The notes under the pieces are model-generated. The model did not search any database, was not told the DNA's origin, and saw only the letters and a program-made list of their open reading frames with translations. From Zobellia galactanivorans (GTDB taxonomy: Bacteria; Bacteroidota; Bacteroidia; Flavobacteriales; Flavobacteriaceae), in contig NC_015844.1 in assembly GCF_000973105.1 (NCBI RefSeq), positions 2,104,501-2,168,500 of the forward strand: a stretch of DNA of 64,000 bases. Reading direction: 5' to 3'. Both the position numbers and the translations under genes were made by a program. Of this stretch, positions 9,085-17,283 are shown piece after piece (the stretch's first letter is position 1; every line of letters begins with the position of its first letter).

Positions 9085-9825
9085 ATGCCCAGATTAGTTA
9101 AAAAAATTGGCTACACCTTGTACCGTATTTGGTTCTATATTTTGGTAGCCCTACCCATCTTCTTGTTTTTTCCTTTTTTATTGTTGACCACCTTGTCGCA
9201 AAAATGGTATCCGTACTTTTTTTGGTTGGCCAGAAACCTGTGGGCCTTGCCCATTTTGTACGGTATGGGTTGCCCGCCAAAAGTATATTGGGATGAAAGA
9301 TTGGAGCGGGGAAAGAGTTATATGCTCGTTGCCAACCATACCAGTATGTTAGATATTATGCTGATGCTTTACATCAGTAAAAACCCTTTTGTTTTTGTGG
9401 GGAAGAAAGAGCTGGCGAAAATTCCAGTTTTCGGGTTTTTCTATAAGCGGGTCTGTATTATGGTAGATCGGGGCGATGCGAGGAGCAGAACCGCCGTTTA
9501 TCGACGGGCACAAAAGAGGTTGAACCAAGGCTTGAGCATCTGTATTTTTCCTGAAGGGGGAGTGCCCGATGATGAAAGTGTCCTATTGGACAACTTTAAG
9601 GATGGGGCCTTTAAAATGGCCATAGCCCATACGATTCCTGTCGTTCCGATGACCTTCTACGATAACAAAAAGCGATTTTCTTTCTCTTTTTTCAGTGGAG
9701 GACCGGGAAGAATCCGTGCCAAAGTGCACTCATTTTACAAAACCGAGAACCTTTCCGAAGACGACAAGGCGGGCCTAAGGGAGAAAGTACGAACGGTTAT
9801 CTTGAAAGAACTGCAAACAAGATAA
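9085..9825 (+). CDS. plsC: 1-acyl-sn-glycerol-3-phosphate acyltransferase
   Basis: 246 residues with an N-terminal hydrophobic segment (about 12-38) and the PlsC acyltransferase domain. Motif I is NHTSMLD (HX4D, near residue 88), motif II is seen in VCIMVDRGD, and motif III in FPEGGVPDD near residue 155. The enzyme adds an acyl chain to lysophosphatidic acid at the inner membrane to give phosphatidic acid for phospholipid synthesis. The 3' end contains a long inverted repeat (9792-9830) that spans the stop codon. Confidence 0.93.
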   Translation: MPRLVKKIGYTLYRIWFYILVALPIFLFFPFLLLTTLSQKWYPYFFWLARNLWALPILYGMGCPPKVYWDERLERGKSYMLVANHTSMLDIMLMLYISKNPFVFVGKKELAKIPVFGFFYKRVCIMVDRGDARSRTAVYRRAQKRLNQGLSICIFPEGGVPDDESVLLDNFKDGAFKMAIAHTIPVVPMTFYDNKKRFSFSFFSGGPGRIRAKVHSFYKTENLSEDDKAGLREKVRTVILKELQTR

Positions 9826-9830
9826 CCGTT
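9792..9830. terminator. Hairpin across the stop codon of plsC
   Basis: AACGGTTATCTTG at 9792-9804 is perfectly complementary to CAAGATAACCGTT at 9818-9830, a 13-bp stem with a 13-base loop. It includes the plsC stop and stands between the convergent plsC and yeiH-like genes. No T-run follows on either strand, so it may be an RNA-stabilising 3' end or a weak bidirectional terminator. Confidence 0.45.
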
Positions 9831-9858
9831 ATAGCCTGTAATATCGCCCCTCTTGCCT

Positions 9859-10779
9859 TTAATATAGGATATAGAGCAATGAGAGTGCCGAAATGAAGAC
9901 CCAGAGTAATACGGCCAAGACCATAGGCCTTGTTCCCGTGGCGCGTAAATCTTCAATAGAAAGGGTAGAGCCTACTAAAAACAGGGTTAGTATCAAAAGT
10001 TTTTTGGAAATGGAGACGATGGTCAAACTTGCCATGGCCGGAATAAGCTGATAACTGTTTACGATTATAGCCCCTATAAAAAGCAAGATGAAGTAAGGCA
10101 TTTTTACTTTTTCACCCTTGGTCTTAAAAACGAGCATAGACAATATGGATAAAGGTACGATCCAGAGCATACGGGAGAGCTTAACGGTTGTGGCGGTCCG
10201 CAATGCCTCGTCACCGTAGCCTATGGAAGCACCGATAACCGAACTCGTATCGTGAATGGCTACGGCACACCATAGTCCGAATTGATGTTGGCTCAGGTGA
10301 AGATAGTGGCCTATGGCCGGAAAGACGAAAAGGGCTATGGAGTTAAGTAGGAATACAACGGCCAATGCAATGCTAATGGCCTTGCTTTTGGCATTGATCA
10401 CCGGTGAGATGGCCGCAATGGCGCTACCACCGCAAACTGAGGTTCCTGATGTGATAAGGTGGCCTAATTTTTTGTCTAGTTTTAGTGCTTTCGTCAGCAG
10501 GAAGCCGAGGCCTACCGTCAAGGTGATCGATAAAAAAGTCAGCATAAAACCTTCCTTGCCCGTTTCTAGGGTCTCTTTGATGAACATGCCAAAACCGAGC
10601 CCAACTACCGAAACCTTGAGAAACGAGTGAATGGCCTTGTGGCAGTATGCCTTGAACGGATTGTTGAAAAACAGGGTAAACCCGAAACCGAGCAGTAGGG
10701 CGGTTGGACTATTGACCCACCCACTAAAAACGATAAGGGCCATTAGGAGAAACGTAATTTTCGCGATTCTATCTTTCAT
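9859..10779 (-). CDS. YeiH/UPF0324 family membrane protein (putative sulfate exporter family)
   Basis: 306 residues with about nine to ten hydrophobic segments. The motif TSGTSVCGGSAIAAISPV near residue 115 and AIHDTSSVIGASIGYG near residue 185 are hallmarks of the UPF0324/YeiH family, often labelled putative sulfate exporter. A LysR-type regulator gene lies 75 bases upstream on the same strand, an arrangement also known for YeiH homologues with the regulator YeiE/CysL. Control by that regulator is likely but inferred from position only. The transported substrate is unproven. Confidence 0.88.
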   Translation of the reverse strand: MKDRIAKITFLLMALIVFSGWVNSPTALLLGFGFTLFFNNPFKAYCHKAIHSFLKVSVVGLGFGMFIKETLETGKEGFMLTFLSITLTVGLGFLLTKALKLDKKLGHLITSGTSVCGGSAIAAISPVINAKSKAISIALAVVFLLNSIALFVFPAIGHYLHLSQHQFGLWCAVAIHDTSSVIGASIGYGDEALRTATTVKLSRMLWIVPLSILSMLVFKTKGEKVKMPYFILLFIGAIIVNSYQLIPAMASLTIVSISKKLLILTLFLVGSTLSIEDLRATGTRPMVLAVLLWVFISALSLLYILY

Positions 10780-10854
10780 ATCATTTTTCTTTTACGATAC
10801 AAAAGTAGGGTCAGCAAATTACTTTTAAGCAATTTAAAATACTATGTGAAATAA

Positions 10855-11739
10855 CTAAAAGTTATAATTGCTTCGGGCGAACTTTTCAAAATAGTCCATT
10901 ACCTGAGACTGGTAACCGGTTCTGGAAACAAAGTAGAACCAGCGTTCTATGGTAAGGTTTTTAATATCTATGATCTTAAGTTTGTTGGTGACCAGGTCTT
11001 CGTGAATGGCGCTAATGGAAAGCAAGGCGAAGGCATCGGAGTTGTTGAGGTAGTTTTTTATGGCTTCCGTGCTGTTCAGGGTCACTACATTGTTCAGTTT
11101 TTTGATATAGACCGACTTTAAGGCATCATAAATAATCTCTCGTGTTCCCGAACCCATTTCGCGTTCTATGATCGGTAGTTGTTCTAAGGTGTCTACGCTT
11201 ATGGCACTTTGTTTGATGCCGTTGTTCTTGGCGTTCGTGACAAGTACGATTTCGTCTTTTATAAACTTTTTATAGTGTAGTTTACGATTGGTGTTATTTC
11301 CTTCGGTAATCCCAAAATCCAATTGTTGGTTTAAGATATATTCCTCTATTTCTTCAGAGTTGCCGCTTTTAATATCAAAATTGGTACGTGGGTGCTGTGT
11401 TCTGAAGCGGGCAATTATTTTGGGAACGATATGATTGACCAAAGTAGTACTGGCGCCAAACTGGATCATTTCGGGGATGTGTTCCTTTTGATAGAGAAAT
11501 TGATTCTCCATTTCCGCATGTATGTCCAATATTCTATTGGTATACAATAAAAAGGCCTTGCCTTCTTCGGTGAGTTCTATGGAATTCCGCTTGCGAAGAA
11601 AAAGGGTGGTTTTGTACTCTTCTTCAATACTGCGAATGGCTTTTGAAACCGCTGGTTGCGATATGAACAATTGTTCAGAGGCCTTTGTAAAGCTCAGATG
11701 GTTCGCTGCTGCCTTGAAAATTTGGAATTTTTGCTTCAT
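10855..11739 (-). CDS. LysR-family transcriptional regulator
   Basis: 294 residues: N-terminal winged helix-turn-helix (about 1-60; FKAAANHLSFTKASEQLF then ISQPAVSKAIRSIEE) and a periplasmic-binding-protein-like effector domain (about 87-290). The best match by eye is to the CysL/YeiE group, which often sits beside YeiH-type exporters, as here. The gene is codirectional and upstream of the exporter. Such regulators usually bind a T-N11-A palindrome; the 75-base gap contains AT-rich sequence but I cannot point to one site with confidence. Confidence 0.92.
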   Translation of the reverse strand: MKQKFQIFKAAANHLSFTKASEQLFISQPAVSKAIRSIEEEYKTTLFLRKRNSIELTEEGKAFLLYTNRILDIHAEMENQFLYQKEHIPEMIQFGASTTLVNHIVPKIIARFRTQHPRTNFDIKSGNSEEIEEYILNQQLDFGITEGNNTNRKLHYKKFIKDEIVLVTNAKNNGIKQSAISVDTLEQLPIIEREMGSGTREIIYDALKSVYIKKLNNVVTLNSTEAIKNYLNNSDAFALLSISAIHEDLVTNKLKIIDIKNLTIERWFYFVSRTGYQSQVMDYFEKFARSNYNF

Positions 11740-11809
11740 CAGTCGTTCAAATTTTTGATGCTGTTCTAGTGCGAAAGGCTTTACGTTTCCTTCCTGTCGA
11801 TGAGCGGAA

Positions 11810-13390
11810 TTAAAACATAAAATTCAGGCCGCTGTAAACCCCTACCGAGAAGGGTCTGAAATCTCCGGAAACATTCGAAAACGTGTTCAATTGGTATTTG
11901 AAAACGGGTTCGATGTTCAATCGTATTTTGGGAGTGAATTTATAGTTTACCCCAAAACCCACATTGGTGCTGAAATTGACCGAGTTTACGTTGTTGGCTT
12001 CACCGATTTCGGTGGTGAGGTCTCCTGAGGAAAGCGAGATTGAATTGTCGATCAAAAACAACGAACTTACACCGCCCAATAGGTTTAGTCCTAGCTTTCG
12101 GTCGATTAGGGCGTACTCTAGCTCTAAGGGCACCTCCAGATACCCGAATTGCTGCGCCATCGACCCGTTGCGTAGACCTCCGGGCTTTTCCGTGAGCCCT
12201 GGGGAAGGAGCAAAGGAATTGTCGGAAACCTCATAATTTTTAATGTTGGCAGTCTCGCTTTGTAAGACTACGTTTTTCGAAGTGCCGGAATATGATATGT
12301 TTTTCAATAAGTCTGAGGCGACGGCCTGTAGGGTGCCGGAAAATTCCACGCCCTGGGTGTCGTAACCGTAATCGACCTTGTTGACGCCGGAACGGACCCT
12401 TAGCTTGTCGTTGACGGCATAGGCTATTGAGAGGCCGTAGCTCATATTGGTGCTGCCCGATTTTGAATTGGAGCTGAAAATGGCGTTTACGGGCGATCCG
12501 TTGCCTAAGGCGTCATAGTACACTGGGGCTATATTCGGCCCAAGGGACCAGCGGCTTTCCCCGTCGTTGTTTGCAATTTCCTCTTCAGGGTCGATTTCAT
12601 CAAAAATGGACTTCTTTTCAGTAATGTCTTCTTGATTTTCGGGGATGTTCGGCGATTCGTCTTCGATAGCATTCTGTACTATGCCTTCGGAGGGTTTAAG
12701 ACCAATAGGATCTGGATGTTTTTCTTGGTCTTGGTCGATAGGGGATGTTGCCCCTTCTTTTCCATCGTCCGAAGCGTATGTATCCTGACCGGTAGAGGGG
12801 CTGCCTGCAAGGGCATTTTCCGCTTCGGGGTTTATTAGGTTATTGTCGCTAGCTTCCTTCTTGGCGTTGTAGGGCTCCTGTGTTTTGTCTTTACTTGGGT
12901 TTCCGGCCTCGGTTAGTTCCGAAGGGGCAATTCTATTGGTTTTTGAATTTTTAGAACGATTGGTATTTTCTTTGGGAAGGGTGTTTAACTTGTGTTCTAC
13001 ATCCTGATCATGGGCGGTGTTTTCTACGTCGCCTTCTTCCGAACCGGAATCGTTTTGTGTATGGGTTATCGCATTTTCATTGCTGATGGACGATTCCTGA
13101 AAGTCCTTGTCTTCACCTTGTTTTATTCCTTCGGTCTGTTTGTTGTCGTGGGTTTTGGTGTCGGTGATACTGCCTTCGGCATCGGTCGGGGTGGAAAAGA
13201 GGTTTATTGCCAGCACTACACCGGTTAAGATGGCTGCCGCTCCACCCAGTTTCCACCAGATGGGAATGACCCTTTTCTTCTTTTTCTTGTTCAAGGAAGC
13301 TTCGATGGTATTCCAGACTTTTTTGTCCGGCACTTCGCCGAAGTCTCGAAACTTCTCTTGGAACAGTTCGTCTATATTTTTTTTATTCAT
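11810..13390 (-). CDS. Trans-envelope protein: cytoplasmic tail, inner-membrane helix, acidic linker and C-terminal beta-barrel; sigma-factor partner
   Basis: 526 residues. Residues 1-42 are cytoplasmic-like and charged (DELFQEKFRDFGEVPDKKVW then a KKKKKR cluster), and 43-65 form one membrane helix. About 66-275 is a low-complexity linker rich in D, E, N, Q, S, T and K. The C-terminal 250 residues have alternating beta strands and end in a terminal Phe (SGLNFMF), like an outer-membrane beta-barrel. The gene lies directly downstream of an ECF-type sigma gene, so the short N-terminal part may act as its anti-sigma region. That role is inferred from position; this arrangement is common in Bacteroidota. 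Confidence 0.75.
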   Translation of the reverse strand: MNKKNIDELFQEKFRDFGEVPDKKVWNTIEASLNKKKKKRVIPIWWKLGGAAAILTGVVLAINLFSTPTDAEGSITDTKTHDNKQTEGIKQGEDKDFQESSISNENAITHTQNDSGSEEGDVENTAHDQDVEHKLNTLPKENTNRSKNSKTNRIAPSELTEAGNPSKDKTQEPYNAKKEASDNNLINPEAENALAGSPSTGQDTYASDDGKEGATSPIDQDQEKHPDPIGLKPSEGIVQNAIEDESPNIPENQEDITEKKSIFDEIDPEEEIANNDGESRWSLGPNIAPVYYDALGNGSPVNAIFSSNSKSGSTNMSYGLSIAYAVNDKLRVRSGVNKVDYGYDTQGVEFSGTLQAVASDLLKNISYSGTSKNVVLQSETANIKNYEVSDNSFAPSPGLTEKPGGLRNGSMAQQFGYLEVPLELEYALIDRKLGLNLLGGVSSLFLIDNSISLSSGDLTTEIGEANNVNSVNFSTNVGFGVNYKFTPKIRLNIEPVFKYQLNTFSNVSGDFRPFSVGVYSGLNFMF

Positions 13391-13445
13391 TATTCAATGC
13401 CTTAGGTACAAGGTTTTTTCTTTTGATGTAATAGTTTTTCATCGG

Positions 13446-14018
13446 TCAGGTGCATATTTGCAATAGCAAGGGAAGCAACATTCCAATGATGGCTTTATTT
13501 TTAGACGTGGCTATTTTTTCTCTAAGTAGGTTGCGGGCACGGGCCAGGTTACTTTTTGATGTGCCTGGCGAGGTACCTAAGAGCTCACTTATTTCTTTAT
13601 GGGTATATCCGTCGAGGACATAAAGGTTAAATGTTAACCGGTATTTATCCGGCAGTTCTTGTATGTGTTTCAGCAAGGTGTCCAAGCTTAGGCTTTCATA
13701 GTCGTTTTCATCGTCCGTATCGATTTTCTCGGCGTATTCCGTCACCAAGGAAAGGGGTTCTTCTTTTCGGTATTTTTGTAAAACGGTATTTACGGTAACG
13801 CGCTTAAGCCATCCTTCAAAAGAGCCTTTATTCTTGAATTGGCCGATTTTTTCATAGATGACCATAAAACTGTCATGCAGGTTGTCTTCGGCTTCTGTAC
13901 GGTTACGCGAATACTTCAGGCAGATACCGAACAATACCCGTGAATAATCACGGTACAATTGTTCCTGTGCCTGTCTGTTTCCTTTTTTACAGTTATGTAT
14001 GAGTTCTTCAAGACTCAA
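13446..14018 (-). CDS. RNA polymerase sigma factor, ECF/sigma-70 family
   Basis: 190 residues. Region 2 is visible near residues 20-80 (EQLYRDYSRVLFGICLKYSRN, EDNLHDSFMVIYEKI, then GWLKRVTVN), and region 4 near residues 115-175 (LPDKYRLTFNLYVLDGYTH and KEISELLGTSPGTSKSNLARA) with the helix-turn-helix. The only start in frame is TTG at 14016-14018, since a stop codon lies 15 bases before it and no ATG is in frame. A short hydrophobic C-terminus (IIGMLLPLLLQICT) is unusual and may contact the membrane partner. The downstream gene encodes the trans-envelope protein. Confidence 0.9.
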   Translation of the reverse strand: MSLEELIHNCKKGNRQAQEQLYRDYSRVLFGICLKYSRNRTEAEDNLHDSFMVIYEKIGQFKNKGSFEGWLKRVTVNTVLQKYRKEEPLSLVTEYAEKIDTDDENDYESLSLDTLLKHIQELPDKYRLTFNLYVLDGYTHKEISELLGTSPGTSKSNLARARNLLREKIATSKNKAIIGMLLPLLLQICT

Positions 14019-14120
14019 GGTCGCATCATTTTACAAGGTGTTCTTGGGGTTATACATGCCTTTAAAACCGATTTTATGGGTTTTGTGCAAAGCACATACG
14101 GTTCCTTAGGTTAAAGATAA

Positions 14121-14555
14121 TTAAGGTTTCTGGCTTACAGGCACTTCTATTTCTAAAAATTCAGGTTCACCTTGATCATCGTTCCCCTTGTAGAACTTAA
14201 AAACATAGGGTTTGTCATAAAGCACTTCAAATTGAAACGAATCTTGAACTTCGTCATCTACCGTATTGCATTTTTCTTTGTCTAAAATAATACCTACTGC
14301 CGAGACGGTTCTGATCTGGGTCGAATCGGTAAACGAACGGCTTACGTCAAAACGGTCGACCAAGGTACAATCGTCAGGTCTTAAGATTTTGACATCTATG
14401 CTGTATACACGCCCGAGTTCAAAAGTGTCCGGCAAGCTGGCGCCCGTTATTTCCAAGGGGGCGTACTGAAAGTTGGTCCCGTCGTCGTCAAGACTGCAGG
14501 AGGCAATCGCTAGGGTGAAAGCTATGGTAAGTAGCTTTAGATATATTCTCTTCAT
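14121..14555 (-). CDS. Small lipoprotein of unknown function
   Basis: 144 residues with a signal peptide and lipobox AIASC (Cys20), followed by a beta-rich domain with two further Cys residues (DDCTLVD and KEKCNTVD) that could form a disulfide in the periplasm. I chose the ATG at 14553-14555 because it places the lipobox at a normal distance; the longer frame adds 20 residues with no signal character. I do not recognise the family. It lies between recA and the sigma gene, about 100 bases from each side, so probably a single-gene unit. Confidence 0.65.
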   Translation of the reverse strand: MKRIYLKLLTIAFTLAIASCSLDDDGTNFQYAPLEITGASLPDTFELGRVYSIDVKILRPDDCTLVDRFDVSRSFTDSTQIRTVSAVGIILDKEKCNTVDDEVQDSFQFEVLYDKPYVFKFYKGNDDQGEPEFLEIEVPVSQKP

Positions 14556-14633
14556 GTGGTTTTGATTTTTACATATAAGATGAAAAAAGGGCGCTAGGGT
14601 TGCGTAGTTTACCACATAAAGGCTGAAAAAGAA

Positions 14634-14675
14634 TACGCCTTAAAGAAAGGGTTGACAACCATTCTTTAAGGCGTA
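14634..14675 (-). terminator. Terminator of recA
   Basis: TACGCCTTAAAGAA at 14634-14647 pairs perfectly with TTCTTTAAGGCGTA at 14662-14675, and the loop has a further GGTT/AACC stem. On the minus strand the hairpin is followed by TTCTTTTTC, so it terminates recA. Confidence 0.75.
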
Positions 14676-14708
14676 AATTGTAAAACGGGAATAGGCTAAT
14701 GGCCTAAA

Positions 14709-15716
14709 TTATTTCTTAAGGGCATTAATAGCGGCACGAATTTTTTCATCCAGCTCTTCAAAAAGTTCGGGATTGTCGAGCAATAACGATTTAACCGCAT
14801 CTCGCCCTTGTCCTAACTTGGTGTCGCCATAGCTGAACCAAGATCCGCTCTTCTTGATGATTTCATATTCAACGCCTAAGTCGATGATCTCTCCTACTTT
14901 GGAGATTCCTTCACCGTACATAATGTCGAATTCAGCAGTCCTAAATGGCGGGGCTACTTTGTTTTTGACCACTTTTACCCGTGTCTTGTTTCCTTGAACG
15001 CTGCCGTCGGTATCTTTGATTTGGGTAGACCTTCTAATGTCTAACCTAACGGAGGCATAGAATTTTAAGGCGTTACCACCGGTAGTGGTTTCTGGGTTTC
15101 CGAACATCACGCCAATTTTCTCACGCAACTGGTTGATAAAAACAACGGTACAGTTGGTCTTGCTGATCGAACCGGTCAGTTTACGCAAGGCCTGTGACAT
15201 CAATCTTGCATGGAGCCCCATTTTAGAGTCTCCCATTTCTCCCTCGATTTCACTTTTTGGAGTCAATGCGGCAACGGAATCCACGATTACGATATCGATG
15301 GCACCTGAACGGATAAGGTTATCGGCAATCTCTAAGGCCTGCTCCCCGTTATCGGGTTGCGATATAATCAAGTTGTCTATGTCGACACCTAATTTCTGTG
15401 CGTAGAAACGGTCAAAGGCATGTTCCGCATCGATAAAGGCGGCAATACCACCGTTTTTTTGTGCTTCGGCAATGGCATGAAGGGTTAAGGTCGTTTTACC
15501 TGAAGATTCAGGACCGTATATTTCAATGACCCTTCCGCGTGGGTATCCGCCAACGCCGAGAGCTATATCTAGACCTAATGAGCCTGAAGGAATGACTTCT
15601 ACATCTGCCACCACACTATCGCCCATTTTCATTACGGCACCTTTACCGTAAGTCTTGTCCAATTTATCTAAGGTTAATTTAAGGGCTTTTAGTTTTGCTT
15701 CTTTTTCCGCGCTCAT
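14709..15716 (-). CDS. recA: Recombinase A
   Basis: 335 residues, the ATP-dependent strand-exchange protein of homologous recombination. Walker A is GPESSGKTT near residue 68, Walker B is in [15 protein letters not shown] near residue 140, and the L2 loop region with [19 protein letters not shown] lies near residue 200 (cited by landmarks). The C-terminus is shorter and less acidic than in enterobacteria. The start [11 protein letters not shown] is normal for Bacteroidota. An inverted repeat sits 19-33 bases upstream of the ATG and may be an operator. DprA, which loads RecA in transformation, is encoded about 7 kb away. Confidence 0.98.
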   Translation of the reverse strand: MSAEKEAKLKALKLTLDKLDKTYGKGAVMKMGDSVVADVEVIPSGSLGLDIALGVGGYPRGRVIEIYGPESSGKTTLTLHAIAEAQKNGGIAAFIDAEHAFDRFYAQKLGVDIDNLIISQPDNGEQALEIADNLIRSGAIDIVIVDSVAALTPKSEIEGEMGDSKMGLHARLMSQALRKLTGSISKTNCTVVFINQLREKIGVMFGNPETTTGGNALKFYASVRLDIRRSTQIKDTDGSVQGNKTRVKVVKNKVAPPFRTAEFDIMYGEGISKVGEIIDLGVEYEIIKKSGSWFSYGDTKLGQGRDAVKSLLLDNPELFEELDEKIRAAINALKK

Positions 15717-15734
15717 ATTTTCTTTTTTTAAGGG

Positions 15735-15749
15735 ATGCTAAATTAGCAT
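15735..15749 (-). promoter_or_regulatory. Inverted repeat in the recA leader
   Basis: ATGCTA-AAT-TAGCAT, a 6-bp perfect inverted repeat, ends 18 bases upstream of the recA ATG. On the minus strand it overlaps TAATTTAG, which is one base from the Bacteroidota -7 consensus TAnnTTTG. It could be an SOS-type operator or simply a leader hairpin. The function is inference. Confidence 0.4.
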
Positions 15750-15832
15750 TTCTTTTATCATAATGCCAGTTAAAGCCTGCATTTTATAAAAAGAAAAATT
15801 AACTCGCAAGGCTTTTTTTGACGAAGTGAAAG

Positions 15833-15865
15833 TTTGAAAATTTTTATTGAAATCGTGTAAGTTTG
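15833..15865 (+). promoter_or_regulatory. Strong Bacteroidota promoter facing trhO, with no ORF behind it
   Basis: TTTG at 15833-15836, a 21-base spacer and a perfect TAAGTTTG (-7 consensus TAnnTTTG) at 15858-15865. It reads rightward into a region without a protein gene that ends in a strong terminator at 16093. Confidence 0.65.
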
Positions 15866-15870
15866 AATAG

Positions 15871-16126
15871 GTTATGCCGACTAAGCCTATGCGATAAAGA
15901 TTTATGGTACTTGGTGTTACGCAACCGAAAAGCTGTTTTTGCATCTATTGTATGAAATAGTGTCTATGGTCATAACCAAGTACGTATACTTGATAGACTT
16001 CTCTAGTTTAAGTGTTGAGGAGTGTTGGTGGTCATTTCCTTTTTTGTACTTGAAAAGATGCTATGAAAAAGAAAAAAAATGGAGTGGCCAATAAAGAGCC
16101 TTGATATCACATCAGGGCTCTTTTTT
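15871..16126 (+). ncRNA. Candidate small RNA between recA and trhO
   Basis: About 255 bases lie between a consensus promoter (15833-15865) and a strong terminator (16093-16126), with no credible reading frame on +. Internal pairing is visible: GTACTTGGT at 15907-15915 with ACCAAGTAC at 15975-15983 (9 bp), enclosing a small hairpin CTATT/AATAG at 15945-15960. A second hairpin, ACTTGA with TTAAGT, lies at 15988-16013. The size and layout could suit a 6S-type or other regulatory RNA, but I cannot identify the family. This accounts for most of the 526-base gap between recA and trhO. Confidence 0.5.
16093..16126 (+). terminator. Strong intrinsic terminator with no upstream protein gene
   Basis: AAAGAGCC plus TTGAT pairs with ATCAG plus GGCTCTTT, a 13-bp stem (one wobble pair) with the loop ATCAC, followed by TTTTTTATTT-type sequence on +. 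The nearest gene on its left, recA, runs the other way, so it must end an untranslated transcript. Confidence 0.85.
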
Positions 16127-16192
16127 ATTTGTGATGTTACCATGCCGACTTAATCGGGGCGTATGGGGTCATAACAACTTGACATTATTTCT

Positions 16193-16200
16193 TATCTTTG
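16193..16200 (+). promoter_or_regulatory. -7 promoter element of trhO
   Basis: TATCTTTG matches TAnnTTTG and lies 42 bases upstream of the trhO ATG, beyond the preceding terminator. No TTG is found at the usual distance upstream, so only half the promoter is supported. Confidence 0.4.
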
Positions 16201-16242
16201 CCGCCTTAGAAAATCTTTATAAACTTAAAACATTAGTATAGA

Positions 16243-17274
16243 ATGCAACTGTACAATAATTTAAGTGCAAAAGAAAGAGCGGCCCTTATTAAGGAAGCCG
16301 GACAAGAGCGCTTGACGATCTCTTTCTACAAATATGCACAAATCGGCAACCCACAACTCTTTAGGAACCATCTCTTTATACACTGGAACGAACTTGAGGT
16401 TCTAGGGCGTATTTACGTAGCCCACGAAGGTATAAATGCCCAATTATCGGTTCCTGCCGAGAATTTCGAGGCTTTTAAAAAGCACTTGGATAGCATAACG
16501 TTTTTAGAGAACGTAAGGCTTAATATCGCCATTGAACAAGACAACCTTTCGTTTTTAAAACTGAAGATTAAGGTTAGAAAGAAAATCCTAGCCGATGGCT
16601 TGAACGACAGTACCTTTGATGTGACCAACAAAGGGGTTCACGTAGGTGCCGAAAAGTTCAATGAACTTATTGAGGACCCCAACACCATTTTGGTCGATAT
16701 GCGAAACCACTACGAAAGCGAGATAGGCCACTTTAAGAATGCCATAACTCCTGACGTCGATACGTTTCGTGACTCTTTGGATATTATAGAAAAAGACCTG
16801 GCCGATTATAAGGAAGACAAAAAGCTGGTCATGTACTGCACAGGCGGTATACGATGTGAAAAGGCGAGTGCCTATTACAAGCACAAAGGTTTTAAGCAGG
16901 TCTATCAGCTGGAGGGCGGTATTATCGACTATGCCCGACAGGTTGAAGAGAAAAAACTCGAAAATAAGTTCTTGGGAAAAAATTTCGTTTTTGACCATCG
17001 ACGTAGTGAACGCATTACCGATGATGTAATTGCAAATTGCCACCAATGCGGAAAACCTTGCGATACCCATGTAAACTGTGCCAACGAAGCCTGCCACCTC
17101 TTATTTATACAATGCGAGGAATGTGCCAAAAAGATGGATGATTGTTGTTCCGATAAGTGTAAAGAAATACACGCATTGCCTTACGAAGAACAGAAAAAGC
17201 TGCGTAAGGGTAAGGGAGCTAGCAATAAAATCTTTAAAAAAGGCCGTTCAGAGGTGTTGAAGTTTAAGCGTTAA
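16243..17274 (+). CDS. trhO: tRNA uridine(34) hydroxylase, rhodanese-domain protein
   Basis: 343 residues of the YceA/TrhO family, which makes 5-hydroxyuridine at position 34 of some tRNAs using oxygen. The N-terminal acylphosphatase-like part (about 20-115) is followed by a rhodanese domain with the active loop CTGGIRCEKAS near residue 205. A Cys-rich C-terminal segment follows (CHQCGKPCDTHVNC and CEECAKKMDDCC, near residues 265-305) and may bind a metal. The basic tail ends in a run of Lys and Arg. The ATG is preceded by its own -7 box, so it is transcribed apart from the candidate RNA. Confidence 0.93.
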   Translation: MQLYNNLSAKERAALIKEAGQERLTISFYKYAQIGNPQLFRNHLFIHWNELEVLGRIYVAHEGINAQLSVPAENFEAFKKHLDSITFLENVRLNIAIEQDNLSFLKLKIKVRKKILADGLNDSTFDVTNKGVHVGAEKFNELIEDPNTILVDMRNHYESEIGHFKNAITPDVDTFRDSLDIIEKDLADYKEDKKLVMYCTGGIRCEKASAYYKHKGFKQVYQLEGGIIDYARQVEEKKLENKFLGKNFVFDHRRSERITDDVIANCHQCGKPCDTHVNCANEACHLLFIQCEECAKKMDDCCSDKCKEIHALPYEEQKKLRKGKGASNKIFKKGRSEVLKFKR

Positions 17275-17283
17275 AGGCTCACT

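Noticed and set aside
15738-15944. A 68-codon minus-strand frame upstream of recA
   Set aside because: It overlaps the recA leader and the opposite-strand RNA candidate, and its sequence has no family character.
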